Assembly: GCA_002683405.1 (NCBI GenBank)
Contig: NYTH01000052.1
Location: 1 to 64,000, forward strand
From: Salinisphaeraceae bacterium
GTDB taxonomy: Bacteria > Pseudomonadota > Gammaproteobacteria > Nevskiales > Salinisphaeraceae
Length of the DNA: 64,000 bases
Direction: 5' to 3'
Under the pieces are notes generated by a model. That model did not search any database, had not been told where the DNA came from, and worked only from the letters and a program-made list of their open reading frames with translations. This document shows, piece after piece, positions 1 to 7,655 of this stretch. How positions within the stretch are numbered: the stretch's first letter is position 1; each line of letters opens with the position of its first letter. The translations under genes and the position numbers were made by a program.

Positions 1-228
1 AGTGGCATGCAGCCAAGTCGCAACTGACGATACAATTCGGGGAACGTTTCGTCCTGAACCACTAATCCTAAACCGGCTCACACACAGAATTCAGGACACC
101 CCCCCCAAAGCGCTGCGAACGGCCGCCGGAATCGTGATTTGCCCTTTGGAAATGAGAGTTGCCGTACTAATATCCTTTCGTGAGCTTGTATCTTGCATCA
201 CCGTTAAGGATACAGCCCTCAGGCTGCA

Positions 229-250
229 AATAGTTTCAACAGAAACTATT
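229..250. repeat. Perfect inverted repeat, 9-bp stem
   Basis: AATAGTTTC and GAAACTATT flank a 4-nt loop (AACA). There is no T-tract after it, so it may be an operator or a structural remnant rather than a terminator. Confidence 0.5.
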
Positions 251-256
251 CATCGT

Positions 257-280
257 TAGGCGACGCTCGACGCCTATTTT
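257..280 (+). terminator. Terminator-like hairpin
   Basis: TAGGCG (257-262) pairs with CGCCTA (271-276) and is followed directly by TTTT. The stem is short, so this is a weak candidate. No upstream gene is visible inside the window. Confidence 0.3.
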
Positions 281-646
281 CTCGGTCGACGGGTATTATT
301 GTTGCTCAATAGCGCTGGCTTGCGGTGGAAGGTTTCGCAACCTTATGAGCCATCTTTCGTTGTATGGGCTTTAGAGGGTCATCTCCTGACCCTAGGCACC
401 TGATACCATAGCGCCATGTAAAATTGCCACGCTGCATCCCGTCCATGCGGCAGCATTGACGTTTATAGCCAGGTGATTTTCGCTAATCTCAATTTTTATG
501 TCGCGTTTTATTCTCAATCTCACGAATGGTGTCTAGCCAATTCTCAAGATGATGGCGAAAATATGAGTAACTTGCTGATTTTGAAGAGAGTGCGTTTGCA
601 TTAATTATGACGCGCTACGAATCGCTTCATTTATTCACGTCACGCG

Positions 647-892
647 TTGACGAGAATATTTGACCGTGCGATCGCGCCGAGTGAGTTGGAAGAGGCTGTC
701 AGTACGGGGGAAGTCATTGTCGATTCCCCCGACGACCAGCCGTTCCCCAGCTCGCTCATTCTTGGTTTTGTGGGTGGCAGGCCGATACACGTGGTAGTGG
801 GGCGGGATAACGGCGACTGCGTTATCGTAACTGCCTACGAACCGGACCCTTCAGTCTGGGACGAAACCTATAGAAACCGGGTGGATCGATGA
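647..892 (+). CDS. DUF4258 domain protein, putative toxin (start codon doubtful)
   Basis: This small protein fits the DUF4258 family, a RelE-like group usually found as the toxin partner of YgiT-type zinc-finger antitoxins. The body keeps the family pattern: acidic helix, VIVDSPDDQPFPSS, a LILGFVGGRPIHVVV strand, and the EPDPSVWDE end. The stop overlaps the next start (ATG at 889, ATGA arrangement), so the two genes are coupled. The start is odd. The first usable start codon is TTG at 647, but family-like sequence continues upstream in frame as IYSRHA from 629, with no ATG, GTG or TTG before the stop at 608. Where family members would have an N-terminal Met there is TTC-ATT. Either ATT is used, or the toxin has lost its start and is silent or truncated. 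Confidence 0.75.
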   Translation: MTRIFDRAIAPSELEEAVSTGEVIVDSPDDQPFPSSLILGFVGGRPIHVVVGRDNGDCVIVTAYEPDPSVWDETYRNRVDR

Positions 893-1113
893 AATGCTCA
901 ATTTGTAAAACGGGTGCTACTGCGCCGGGCAAGGCGGACGTGGTATTGCAGAGGGCGGGCGCGACAATCGTTTTGAAAGGCGTCCCGGCTGACGTCTGTG
1001 ATAACTGTGGCGAGTACTACCTGGCGCAGGACGTGGCGGCTCGTACTTATGCGCTTGCGGATACCGCTGTTAATCAGGGTGCTGAAGTCGAGATTATGCG
1101 GTTTGCGGCCTGA
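889..1113 (+). CDS. YgiT-type zinc-finger antitoxin (MqsA-like N-terminal domain)
   Basis: This 74-residue protein begins MKCSICKTG and carries a second CxxC (CDNC), giving the four-Cys zinc site of YgiT-type/MqsA N-terminal domains. It lacks the C-terminal helix-turn-helix of full MqsA, as is usual for the short antitoxins paired with DUF4258 proteins. It overlaps the upstream DUF4258 gene by 4 bp, so the two form a type II toxin-antitoxin operon. The role as antitoxin is inferred from family and context. Immediately after its stop the sequence enters a truncated transposase, so the operon's downstream flank was lost to an insertion or rearrangement. Confidence 0.8.
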   Translation: MKCSICKTGATAPGKADVVLQRAGATIVLKGVPADVCDNCGEYYLAQDVAARTYALADTAVNQGAEVEIMRFAA

Positions 1114-1783
1114 ATCGTGGTCTGTCCCTGATTATTTATCGATCAAGCCGGACTGGATGACCCGCTCCGAGTACGATCAGGCGCCCAAGCAACTGACTGT
1201 CCGAGAGCTATCAGCGGGCGGCAAAATATTAGTGACTACCCTGACCGATCCCAAGGCCTGGGCCAAGACGCTGATTCGTCGCGGCTATGCCCGGCGCTGG
1301 GAGGCCGAGATCAACTTGCGCCACATCAAAACAACACTCGGCATGCATAACCTGCGATGCCGCACGCCGGCGATGCTTGAAAAGGAATTCTGGGTCTACC
1401 TGCTGGCCTATAACCTGATCCGATGGCTGATGGCCGACTCGGCTTCTCATGCCGAGGTGCTGCCTCGCCAACTCTCTTTCAAACACGCGGTGACGCTCTG
1501 GCAGGGATGGCACGCCGCCGGCGCAGCCCAGCGAAAGCCAGATGTAGAGCCGCTGCTGAAACTCGTGGCGCAACGGCGGGTGGGTAATCGCCCCGGCCGG
1601 GTCGAGCCCAGGCAGGTGAAACGAAGGCCCAAACCCTACGGTTTATTGTCGATACCCCGAGAACAGGCCAGAGCAATAATCAGACGCCACGGTCATCTCA
1701 ACAGGAAAACGGGCGAAAGCTTTACATCAATGGCAGAAAAAGCCAGCAACGCCAGCCAAAACAGCAAGTTACAGGTTAAGTAA
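1114..1783 (+). pseudogene. IS4-family transposase, 5'-truncated remnant
   Basis: From about 1124 the frame reads as the C-terminal part of an IS4-type DDE transposase. It includes the ARRWEAEINLRHIKTTLGM block with the catalytic Glu region, then FWVYLLAYNLIRWLM, and a basic C-terminus ending at 1783. The N-terminal two thirds, including the first catalytic Asp residues, are missing. The frame merely runs back into the antitoxin gene in another frame and has no start of its own. The fragment abuts the stop of the zinc-finger antitoxin. The sequence just after the stop (about 1784-1800) may include the original right end of the element, but no matching left end is present. The element is dead. 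Confidence 0.85.
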
Positions 1784-1825
1784 GTGCCATTCGGGTCAGA
1801 GCCCTTTAGCAGCAGGCCCTGGTAC

Positions 1826-2125
1826 TCATGGGCAGTACTCGGATACTTCCTCGGCGATCTTGCCGCCTACATCGGCTTCAGCGGTGCGCAACTCAAAGGC
1901 CATCTGCAAGTTCAGCCAGAAGCGTGGCGTCGTGTTGAAGTATCGTGCCAGGCGCAGTGCGGTATCGGCAGAGACGCCTCGTCGCTCGCGAACAATGTCG
2001 TTGATGCGTGGAGCGGGCACGTTCAGGGCCCTGGATAACGCATTGGCGCTCATGCCAAGCGGGGCCAGATATTCTTCGCGGAGTATTTCGCCGGGGTGGA
2101 TCGGTCGCATGCCGTTCGTTGCCAT
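1826..2125 (-). CDS. higA: HigA-type antitoxin, XRE family
   Basis: This 99-residue helix-turn-helix protein has the HigA signature HPGEILREEYLAPLGMS, an XRE domain (about residues 15-70: ANALSRALNVPAPRINDI...RRGVSADTALRLARYF), and the FWLNLQ motif that follows it in this family. Start: the open frame extends further upstream, but the ATG at 2125 fits the family length and lies 11 nt after the stop of the HigB-like sequence. HigA normally neutralises the mRNA-interferase HigB and represses the operon. Here the partner toxin (2137-2414) is frameshifted, so HigA may be an orphan kept for regulation or for protection against related toxins. Confidence 0.88.
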   Translation of the reverse strand: MATNGMRPIHPGEILREEYLAPLGMSANALSRALNVPAPRINDIVRERRGVSADTALRLARYFNTTPRFWLNLQMAFELRTAEADVGGKIAEEVSEYCP

Positions 2126-2136
2126 GTTCGGTCCTG

Positions 2137-2414
2137 CTAATGGTAGTCGACTATCTCCACTTGCTCGGGGCCCTGCGGCGTCCAAACAAAGCAGACCCTG
2201 AATTGATCGTTGATCCGGTTACTGTGCTGCCCTCGTCGCTTACCCTGGAGTACTGCCAGGCGATTCCCGGGAAAAGATGCGAGATCTCGAATTCCTCTCC
2301 GCTGTCGAGTTGGACAAGCTTCCGAGTAGCCACCTGCATGATGCTGTTGAAAGCGCCGGATCGACTTTGTTCGAACAATGCCCCGATTCTACGGCAGCGG
2401 AAGCTCGGAATCTT
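2137..2414 (-). pseudogene. higB: HigB-type toxin, frameshifted and lacking a start codon
   Basis: Read on the minus strand, two frames together give a HigB/RelE-fold protein. The N-terminal half reads IPSFRCRRIGALFEQ and then VATRKLVQLDS. After a frame change near 2285-2295 the C-terminal half reads PGNRLAVLQGKRRGQHS, INDQFRVCFVW and VEIVDYH, ending at 2137. These are hallmark blocks of HigB. No single frame covers the gene, and the position where the initiator Met is expected (2412-2414) is AAG followed by ATT. It ends 11 nt before higA. The toxin is therefore predicted to be inactive. A sequencing indel could explain the frameshift but not the missing start. Confidence 0.75.
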
Positions 2415-2541
2415 TTGGCAAAAAAATAACGGTTAACGTGGAACGACAAGTCTAGATCCCAGCAAGGTCCAGGTCCGCAGCTTCATGCCGATAACCTGGT
2501 GCACGCGGATTGGCACATTCTTTCGAATTCAAGGCACCACA

Positions 2542-3273
2542 ATGACCGTTTTGCTGTTCACCCTGGCTCTGATCGTCGTCTTTGTTGTCCTGGGCAATCT
2601 CCTATTTCTAAAGCCTTCCAGAACCCGGGGGGATCGGGCATCGGCTTCGAACTACCGAGCGCGAAGCCATTTTTTATCGCCGGCAGAGCGGTCGTTCTAC
2701 GGTGTACTGAAGCAGGCCGTGGGTGATCGCGTTGCAGTGTTCGCGATGGTGCGTGTTGGCGATGTTCTGACACCGGCGCAGAAGCGGTCTGCAAACCGCA
2801 GTCGGTGGCAATCGGAATTCAATCGCGTATCGGCCAAGCATTTTGATTTTGTGCTGTGCTCACCGGATGGCGGCCGGGTGCTTCTGGCGATCGAGCTTGA
2901 TGATCGATCACATCAGCAGAAGGTGAGACAGGCGCGAGATGGGTTTCTGGACGCAGCCATGGCATCCGCCGGTCTACCCTTGGTCCGCGTTCCGGCCAAG
3001 CGTGGCTATTCCATACTGCAACTTCTTGAGTTGTTGGGCCCGCATTTGGGACTGGATTCCGCTGAGCAGGAAAAAGCTCCGATAGGTGCTGCAGGAGGCC
3101 CGGCTGAGGGTAGCTGCGGGCAGTGCGGGGCACCCGTGGTGCTACGTCGTGGCAGGAAGGGCGCAATGGCGGGCCAGCAATTCCTGGGTTGTAGTACCTA
3201 CCCTGCCTGTCGATGGGTGCAGCCGATGAGCCCGACGCCCGAGCCATCTCCGGCATCAATTGAAGTTCAGTGA
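2542..3273 (+). CDS. Membrane-anchored DUF2726 protein with C-terminal zinc finger
   Basis: About 243 residues with three parts. An N-terminal transmembrane anchor (MTVLLFTLALIVVFVVLGNL) comes first. Next is a DUF2726 domain (about 45-170) with FDFVLCSPDGG and LLAIELDDRSH, the conserved acidic/His pattern of this nuclease-like fold. Last is a topoisomerase-type C4 zinc finger (CGQCGAPVVLRRG...FLGCSTYPACRW). The ATG at 2542 was chosen because it begins the membrane segment; the frame is open a further 57 bases upstream. DUF2726 proteins are thought to be related to PD-(D/E)XK endonucleases, but the substrate here is unknown. The stop overlaps the next start (TGATG at 3271-3275), so it is coupled to the downstream membrane protein and probably to the helicase gene after that. 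Confidence 0.8.
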   Translation: MTVLLFTLALIVVFVVLGNLLFLKPSRTRGDRASASNYRARSHFLSPAERSFYGVLKQAVGDRVAVFAMVRVGDVLTPAQKRSANRSRWQSEFNRVSAKHFDFVLCSPDGGRVLLAIELDDRSHQQKVRQARDGFLDAAMASAGLPLVRVPAKRGYSILQLLELLGPHLGLDSAEQEKAPIGAAGGPAEGSCGQCGAPVVLRRGRKGAMAGQQFLGCSTYPACRWVQPMSPTPEPSPASIEVQ

Positions 3274-3941
3274 TGCGGCGCCGCAACTCACCGTTCGATG
3301 ACAATGACTGGGCCAGCGTGTTGTTGGCGCTGCTGGTCGTTGGTGGTGTCGTTGCCGCCGTCCTGGTGTTTGGGCCGAGATCGATAGAACGACCGCTAGA
3401 AACAGCCAAAGCTCCTGCGCCGTCAGCATCGCCGCCTCATGCTATTCGCTCACTCGATGGCCATAGGGAGGTTCGGCCGGTTGAGCGTATCCAGATACCC
3501 CGTCACCGCGAAGAGCAAGCCGCTCGAATCAACGAACAACGTCGTCGTCTGGCGTCCTTGAAGCAGACTTGTGATCACTGGACCCGCAAGAACACACAGG
3601 GGCAGTACGAGGCTCTGCAGCGGTCAGCGTGTTCGGATATGCAGAGACTGGCCGCCTCAATGGGTGAATCGACGCACGTGGTGATTCGTAAGGCGCCATC
3701 CGTACAAAGACCCTCCAGCCGGTCTGGAAAAGGAATAGCCCGTGCCGATGAATGCACCCGATACCGAGAAGGCAGCATCGATTATCGGCGTTGTCGCGCT
3801 ATAGCCAAGGACAAATTGGCGAACACTTGTAGCCACTACAGGCGCGAACTTTACGTGTCGACCGGCTCGGATAGGCAGCGCGTGCGTGAGCTAGAGGCGG
3901 CCTGGTGCGAGGCTTACAACAGCTATCAGGTCGTTCGTTAG
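3273..3941 (+). CDS. Membrane-anchored hypothetical protein
   Basis: No family is recognised. The protein has a short basic N-terminus, one transmembrane helix (about residues 15-35, SVLLALLVVGGVVAAVLVFG), a Pro/Ala-rich linker, and a charged, Arg-rich, probably helical region containing EEQAARINEQRRRLASLKQ. Its C-terminal half has Cys residues that could pair. The topology suggests a single-pass protein with most of its mass on one side of the inner membrane. Start: ATG at 3273 overlaps the stop of the DUF2726 gene; a GTG directly before it (3270) is also possible. The tight overlap, and the 18-nt gap to the helicase gene downstream, argue for one operon. Confidence 0.7.
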   Translation: MRRRNSPFDDNDWASVLLALLVVGGVVAAVLVFGPRSIERPLETAKAPAPSASPPHAIRSLDGHREVRPVERIQIPRHREEQAARINEQRRRLASLKQTCDHWTRKNTQGQYEALQRSACSDMQRLAASMGESTHVVIRKAPSVQRPSSRSGKGIARADECTRYREGSIDYRRCRAIAKDKLANTCSHYRRELYVSTGSDRQRVRELEAAWCEAYNSYQVVR

Positions 3942-3959
3942 CGAGGCCTGCTTTTTCTT

Positions 3960-5987
3960 ATGACTGAATGGACTCAGCCAACCGGATTGTCCGCCTACTA
4001 CGGCGCGAGCATCTCCGAATTTCTAAGGAGTACGGAGAACGAAATCCTGGGCCAACTAGCGCGCGCCGGCGTAGACCTGGCGCAGGCACAAAAGAATGCC
4101 TTCATAGAGGAGATAGGCATTCTGCATGATGCGCTCCAGGACCTGGATGGCCGTATCTACATGGAGTTTGAGGTGCCGCGACTGGCCAGCCGCATTGATG
4201 CAGTGGTCACAATGGGTACGGCGTTATTCGTTATCGAGTTTAAGTGTGGTTCCGATCAGTTCAATCGCGCCGATATCAATCAGGCCTGGGATTACGGGCT
4301 GGACCTTAAGAACTTTCATGCGGGGAGCCATCAGGCGGACATCTTTCCCATCCTCGTGGCCACCGCGGCCGAGCGATCTGAAAGCTATTGGAAAGAGGCC
4401 CATGCAGACGGGGTTCGTCCGCCAGCCTGTTGCGGTGCCAGCGGGCTACGCTATTTGATCGAATCGGCCCTTGCTGCCTGTGGAGCCGGCCCGAGAATCG
4501 CCGAGTCGTGGGCGGCGGCAGCCTATCAACCCACGCCCACGATTATTGAAGCCGCGCAGGCGATGTTTGCACGGCATTCGGTGGACGCAATATCACGCAG
4601 CGATGCCGGCGCAAAAAATCTCGCAGTGACGTCCAGGCGTGTCGACGAAATTGTTTTGCAGGCACGCGATGAAGGGCGCAAATCAATCGTCTTCGTCACG
4701 GGTGTGCCCGGAGCCGGCAAGACGCTGGTGGGCTTGGATATCGCCACCCGCCGACGGGAAACCGACAACCCCACGCATGCTGTATTTCTTTCCGGCAACG
4801 GGCCACTGGTCGCCGTGCTGCGCGAGGCGCTTACGCGGGATGAACTGGCGCGCTGCAAGCAGACCGATAAGTCCGTGCGCAAGGGCGATGTAGCGCAACG
4901 GGTAAAGCCGTTCATTCAGAACGTGCATCACTTCCGGGATGACGGGGTGCGGGACACTGTTTCGCCGCCACACGATCACGTGGTGATATTCGACGAAGCG
5001 CAGCGCGCCTGGAGCCGCGAGCAGACGTCCAATTTCATGCGCCGCCGCAAAAATGTAGCGGACTTCGACCAGTCGGAGCCCGAGTTCCTTGTTTCCTACA
5101 TGGACCGGCATAAGGACTGGGCGGTCATTGTTTGTCTGGTGGGTGGCGGTCAGGAGATCAACACGGGAGAAGATGGCATCGCCGGTTGGCTTAATGCCGT
5201 GCACGAACGCTTTTCCGATTGGCAGGTTTTCATTTCACCTCGGCTGACCGATTCGGAATATTCCGCGGGCGAAGCGCTGGAGTTGTTAAGCAGCAAGCAG
5301 GACGTCTCGGGTGAGCCGGACCTCCATCTGGCCGTCTCGATGCGTTCCTTCAGGGCCGAAAAACTCTCGGCTTTCGTTAAAGCGGTGCTGGATTCGGAAG
5401 TAGCGGCAGCCCGTGATATCGCCTCGGAGCTCATCGAGCGGTATCCGTTGGCCGTTACCCGTGATCTCGATGAGGCAAAACGCTGGATTCGGCGGCAGGC
5501 TCGCGGCAACGAACGCTTTGGTCTTGTGGCGTCGTCAGAAGCCCATCGCATGAAGCCGCACGCGGTAGATATCCGCGTGGATATCAATCCGGTGCACTGG
5601 TTTTTGAATGACGCCAGCGATACTCGGTCCAGTTACTACCTGGAAGACGCCGCCACCGAGTTTCAGATACAGGGCCTGGAACTCGATTGGGTATGCATGA
5701 CCTGGGACGCGGATTTCAGGCGGCACAACAATAGCTGGCGCTACCGCAGCTTTCGCGGCGCGAAGTGGCAGAACATCAAGAAGCCAGAGCGGCAGCGCTA
5801 TCTTCTCAATGCCTACCGCGTGCTCTTGACGCGCGCGCGGCAGGGCATGGTGATTTTTGTGCCGCCGGGCGACGACTCTGACCCGACCCGCCAGACGGTG
5901 TACTACGACGAGACTTTTGAGTATTTGAAGGCGACTGGGGTGCCCACCCTGACCTATCGCGGCCGGGCGACCTTCGGCCAAGCCTGA
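3960..5987 (+). CDS. DUF2075 / Schlafen-3-like helicase with N-terminal nuclease-like domain
   Basis: A 675-residue protein. Residues about 60-115 contain a PD-(D/E)XK-like pattern: a Glu/Arg strand (MEFEVPRLASRID), an Asp, and LFVIEFK, i.e. D-x(n)-E-x-K. From about residue 240 there is a superfamily-1-type ATPase of the DUF2075 kind: Walker A GVPGAGKT, Walker B VVIFDEAQRAW, a GGGQEINTGEDG motif, and a C-terminal NAYRVLLTRARQGMVIFVPP motif VI-like block. This architecture is seen in proteins annotated DUF2075 or Schlafen group 3, some of which lie in defence islands. It follows the two membrane-linked genes by 18 nt. A role in attacking or processing foreign nucleic acid is an inference from architecture and its toxin-antitoxin neighbours. 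Confidence 0.85.
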   Translation: MTEWTQPTGLSAYYGASISEFLRSTENEILGQLARAGVDLAQAQKNAFIEEIGILHDALQDLDGRIYMEFEVPRLASRIDAVVTMGTALFVIEFKCGSDQFNRADINQAWDYGLDLKNFHAGSHQADIFPILVATAAERSESYWKEAHADGVRPPACCGASGLRYLIESALAACGAGPRIAESWAAAAYQPTPTIIEAAQAMFARHSVDAISRSDAGAKNLAVTSRRVDEIVLQARDEGRKSIVFVTGVPGAGKTLVGLDIATRRRETDNPTHAVFLSGNGPLVAVLREALTRDELARCKQTDKSVRKGDVAQRVKPFIQNVHHFRDDGVRDTVSPPHDHVVIFDEAQRAWSREQTSNFMRRRKNVADFDQSEPEFLVSYMDRHKDWAVIVCLVGGGQEINTGEDGIAGWLNAVHERFSDWQVFISPRLTDSEYSAGEALELLSSKQDVSGEPDLHLAVSMRSFRAEKLSAFVKAVLDSEVAAARDIASELIERYPLAVTRDLDEAKRWIRRQARGNERFGLVASSEAHRMKPHAVDIRVDINPVHWFLNDASDTRSSYYLEDAATEFQIQGLELDWVCMTWDADFRRHNNSWRYRSFRGAKWQNIKKPERQRYLLNAYRVLLTRARQGMVIFVPPGDDSDPTRQTVYYDETFEYLKATGVPTLTYRGRATFGQA

Positions 5988-5988
5988 G

Positions 5989-6837
5989 CTAGTTTTTCTC
6001 GCGCTTGCCCCTCGAAATTTCATTCATCGCCGCCAGCACGTTCGCATACCGTGACGGCTTGTCGCCGGTGCGGGCTGGGGCGGGAACGGGTTCCCAGTCG
6101 TCGTCGAACAGGGTGGGGAATTCGGCGATGACGCGTTTGGCGATGACTTTCGTGTCGAGCACGGACTGCTGAAACGCTTTGTCGGCCAATAGCTTGCCGC
6201 CACTTTTCCAGGCACCACCGCCGAAGGCGCGCACGGCCCAGTACACGAGCACGCGCTGCAGCGGGGCCATGCCGTCGCGGCGGCAGAGCTTGAGCAGGGT
6301 CTGGTCCCAGGCCTTTTTCTGTTTGGCGCTGCGGTCGGGGTCGCAGCGATAGCCCCAGTCGTGGGCGATGGCGGCGCGCACGATCTTGCCGGTGGGCTCG
6401 CCCACCAGGCCGCGGGCAATGCCGGGAATGGAGGCGAAGTCGGTCAGCACGCCGGGGCCGAGCTGGCCGGAGTATGGGTCGGGTGCGTCGCCGTGAATAA
6501 GATCGTAGGCCAGGTCCAGCGTCCAGGTGACGGGGGTGAGGGTAACGAACTGTTTGTCGTCTATGCGTACATCCAGCGTCTTGGCGCCTTCCACATTGGT
6601 ACGACGCAGTTCGGCAAAGGGCACCACGAAGATGGGCTCGCCGCGCTGGCCGCGGGCGCCCTTGATCAACTCTTGGATGGACAGCCGCCGGGAGGTTTCC
6701 GGGATGAGGCCGTAGTCGCGCTGCACCTGGGCCGCCTCGATTTCCAAGGCGTAGGCCCGGGCTTCGCGCCAGGCCAGCAAAAGCAGGCCGATGGGCAGGC
6801 ACGCCAGACAGGCTGCGCTGATTGCAATAACCCACAT
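5989..6837 (-). CDS. DUF1353 family protein with N-terminal membrane segment
   Basis: The protein starts with a hydrophobic segment (MWVIAISAACLACLPIGLLL) and then has a DUF1353-type region with LTDFASIPGIARGLVGEPTGK and AAIAHDWGY, the conserved Asp/His-containing core of that family. DUF1353 proteins are common in phages and near cell-wall functions, but their activity is not established. ATG at 6837 was chosen over the TTG two codons upstream because a GAGAG sequence lies about 10 nt before it. It is convergent with the helicase gene, with only 1 nt between stops, and marks the right edge of the island. Confidence 0.75.
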   Translation of the reverse strand: MWVIAISAACLACLPIGLLLLAWREARAYALEIEAAQVQRDYGLIPETSRRLSIQELIKGARGQRGEPIFVVPFAELRRTNVEGAKTLDVRIDDKQFVTLTPVTWTLDLAYDLIHGDAPDPYSGQLGPGVLTDFASIPGIARGLVGEPTGKIVRAAIAHDWGYRCDPDRSAKQKKAWDQTLLKLCRRDGMAPLQRVLVYWAVRAFGGGAWKSGGKLLADKAFQQSVLDTKVIAKRVIAEFPTLFDDDWEPVPAPARTGDKPSRYANVLAAMNEISRGKREKN

Positions 6838-6991
6838 AAGCAAGCTCTCGCCGTTACTCGCCGGGGTCTACTAGATTATTCGCTTTGGGCAGGGCAGGCC
6901 ATAGGGCTGCGACAGGCGCAAACGGCGCTCTGTGGAAGCGGGCTTGCCTATGCTCCTACCGCGGGGGGCGGGAGCCGGTGTGATCTGGAAA

Positions 6992-7022
6992 CCCTGCCCG
7001 CCGGTCTGGCCGGCGGGCAGGG
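6992..7022 (-). terminator. Strong hairpin downstream of the RRM gene
   Basis: A perfect 13-bp GC-rich stem (6992-7004 with 7010-7022) and 5-nt loop lies 18 nt beyond the stop of the RNA-binding protein gene. On the minus strand it is followed by TTTCC, a short T-run, so it probably acts as an intrinsic terminator for that gene. Confidence 0.7.
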
Positions 7023-7039
7023 AGGGGCAGCGGCGCTGT

Positions 7040-7324
7040 CTACCAGCGGCTGCGGCCGCCGCGACGGTCGTCACGGCCCTTTTCGGTGGCCACGTTCACC
7101 TTCAGCGGGCGACCGCCCAGGTCGTTGCCGTTCAGCTCCAGCGCCTTTTCGGCGGACTGCTGCTGGGCAAAGGTGATGAAGCCGAAGCCCTTGGGGCGGC
7201 CGGTTTCGCGGTCCATGATCATGGCCAGGTCGGTGATTTCGCCGTACGGCTCGAAAAGATCGCGAAGCTGATCTTCGGTCACGCTGTAGGGGAAGTTACC
7301 AACATACAATTTGTTCTGAGACAT
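7040..7324 (-). CDS. RRM-type RNA-binding protein
   Basis: A 94-residue single RNA recognition motif protein. RNP2 is LYVGNF near the N-terminus and RNP1 is KGFGFITF around residues 45-52, with the expected aromatic residues for RNA contact. The tail is short, basic and Gly/Arg-rich (GRDDRRGGRSRW). Such proteins are widespread in cyanobacteria and proteobacteria and are often cold- or stress-responsive. The long untranslated stretch upstream with a hairpin at 7346-7366 suggests post-transcriptional control. It ends in a strong hairpin terminator. Confidence 0.93.
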   Translation of the reverse strand: MSQNKLYVGNFPYSVTEDQLRDLFEPYGEITDLAMIMDRETGRPKGFGFITFAQQQSAEKALELNGNDLGGRPLKVNVATEKGRDDRRGGRSRW

Positions 7325-7655
7325 TCAATTTCCAAAAGTTGAGACGCCTGCCTTGAAACGGCAGGCAAGAAGATCGCGTCCAGGGTTTACTTGCCAGCGC
7401 CGGACGCGCGACGCGGGCCGGCAGCCGGGCCGGTGGCCTGGCTGCCAGATTGGGTTCTCGCTTGTGGGATGGCTCGGTGACGCCGGACGGCGTTACCAGC
7501 AAAGCTTCGAAGAGGGCGATAGCGTAGCAGCAAATGCGGCGTGGCGATGAAAAATTTTCGGATTCCCGTTCGCCGGCGAAAATCCGGCGGTCAACGGGCC
7601 GCATACAGCAGGCCTCGGGCTATCGCCACGGCTGCAATTGGCCTTCGCGCCGAGG
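7325..7655. other. Non-coding leader region of the RRM gene
   Basis: No convincing gene lies between the RRM gene and the metallopeptidase gene; both are on the minus strand. The notable feature is an inverted repeat GCCTGCC/GGCAGGC (7346-7352 and 7360-7366) 22 nt upstream of the RRM start codon. It would form in the mRNA leader and might modulate translation. Confidence 0.5.

Larger units (their letters stand above)
1..628. other. Gene-poor, relatively AT-rich stretch with two hairpins
   Basis: No reading frame here looks like a real gene; the only open frame near the left edge has no recognisable domain or ribosome binding site. Two inverted repeats stand out. One is a perfect 9-bp stem with a 4-nt loop at 229-250. 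The other has a 6-bp stem and runs into TTTT at 257-280, which resembles a weak intrinsic terminator for a gene coming from the left. The composition is clearly less GC-rich than the chromosome to the right, which fits the accessory nature of the first 6 kb. Confidence 0.5.

Noticed and set aside
2-259. 85-codon frame at the left edge
   Set aside because: No domain, no start signals, interrupted by two hairpins; likely chance.
1784-2038. Plus-strand frames over the HigA gene
   Set aside because: The minus-strand HigA signature is clear; the plus frames have no domain.
6020-6835. Long antisense and alternative frames within the DUF1353 gene
   Set aside because: Arg/Pro/Ala-rich sequence typical of GC-rich shadows; the DUF1353 frame explains the region.
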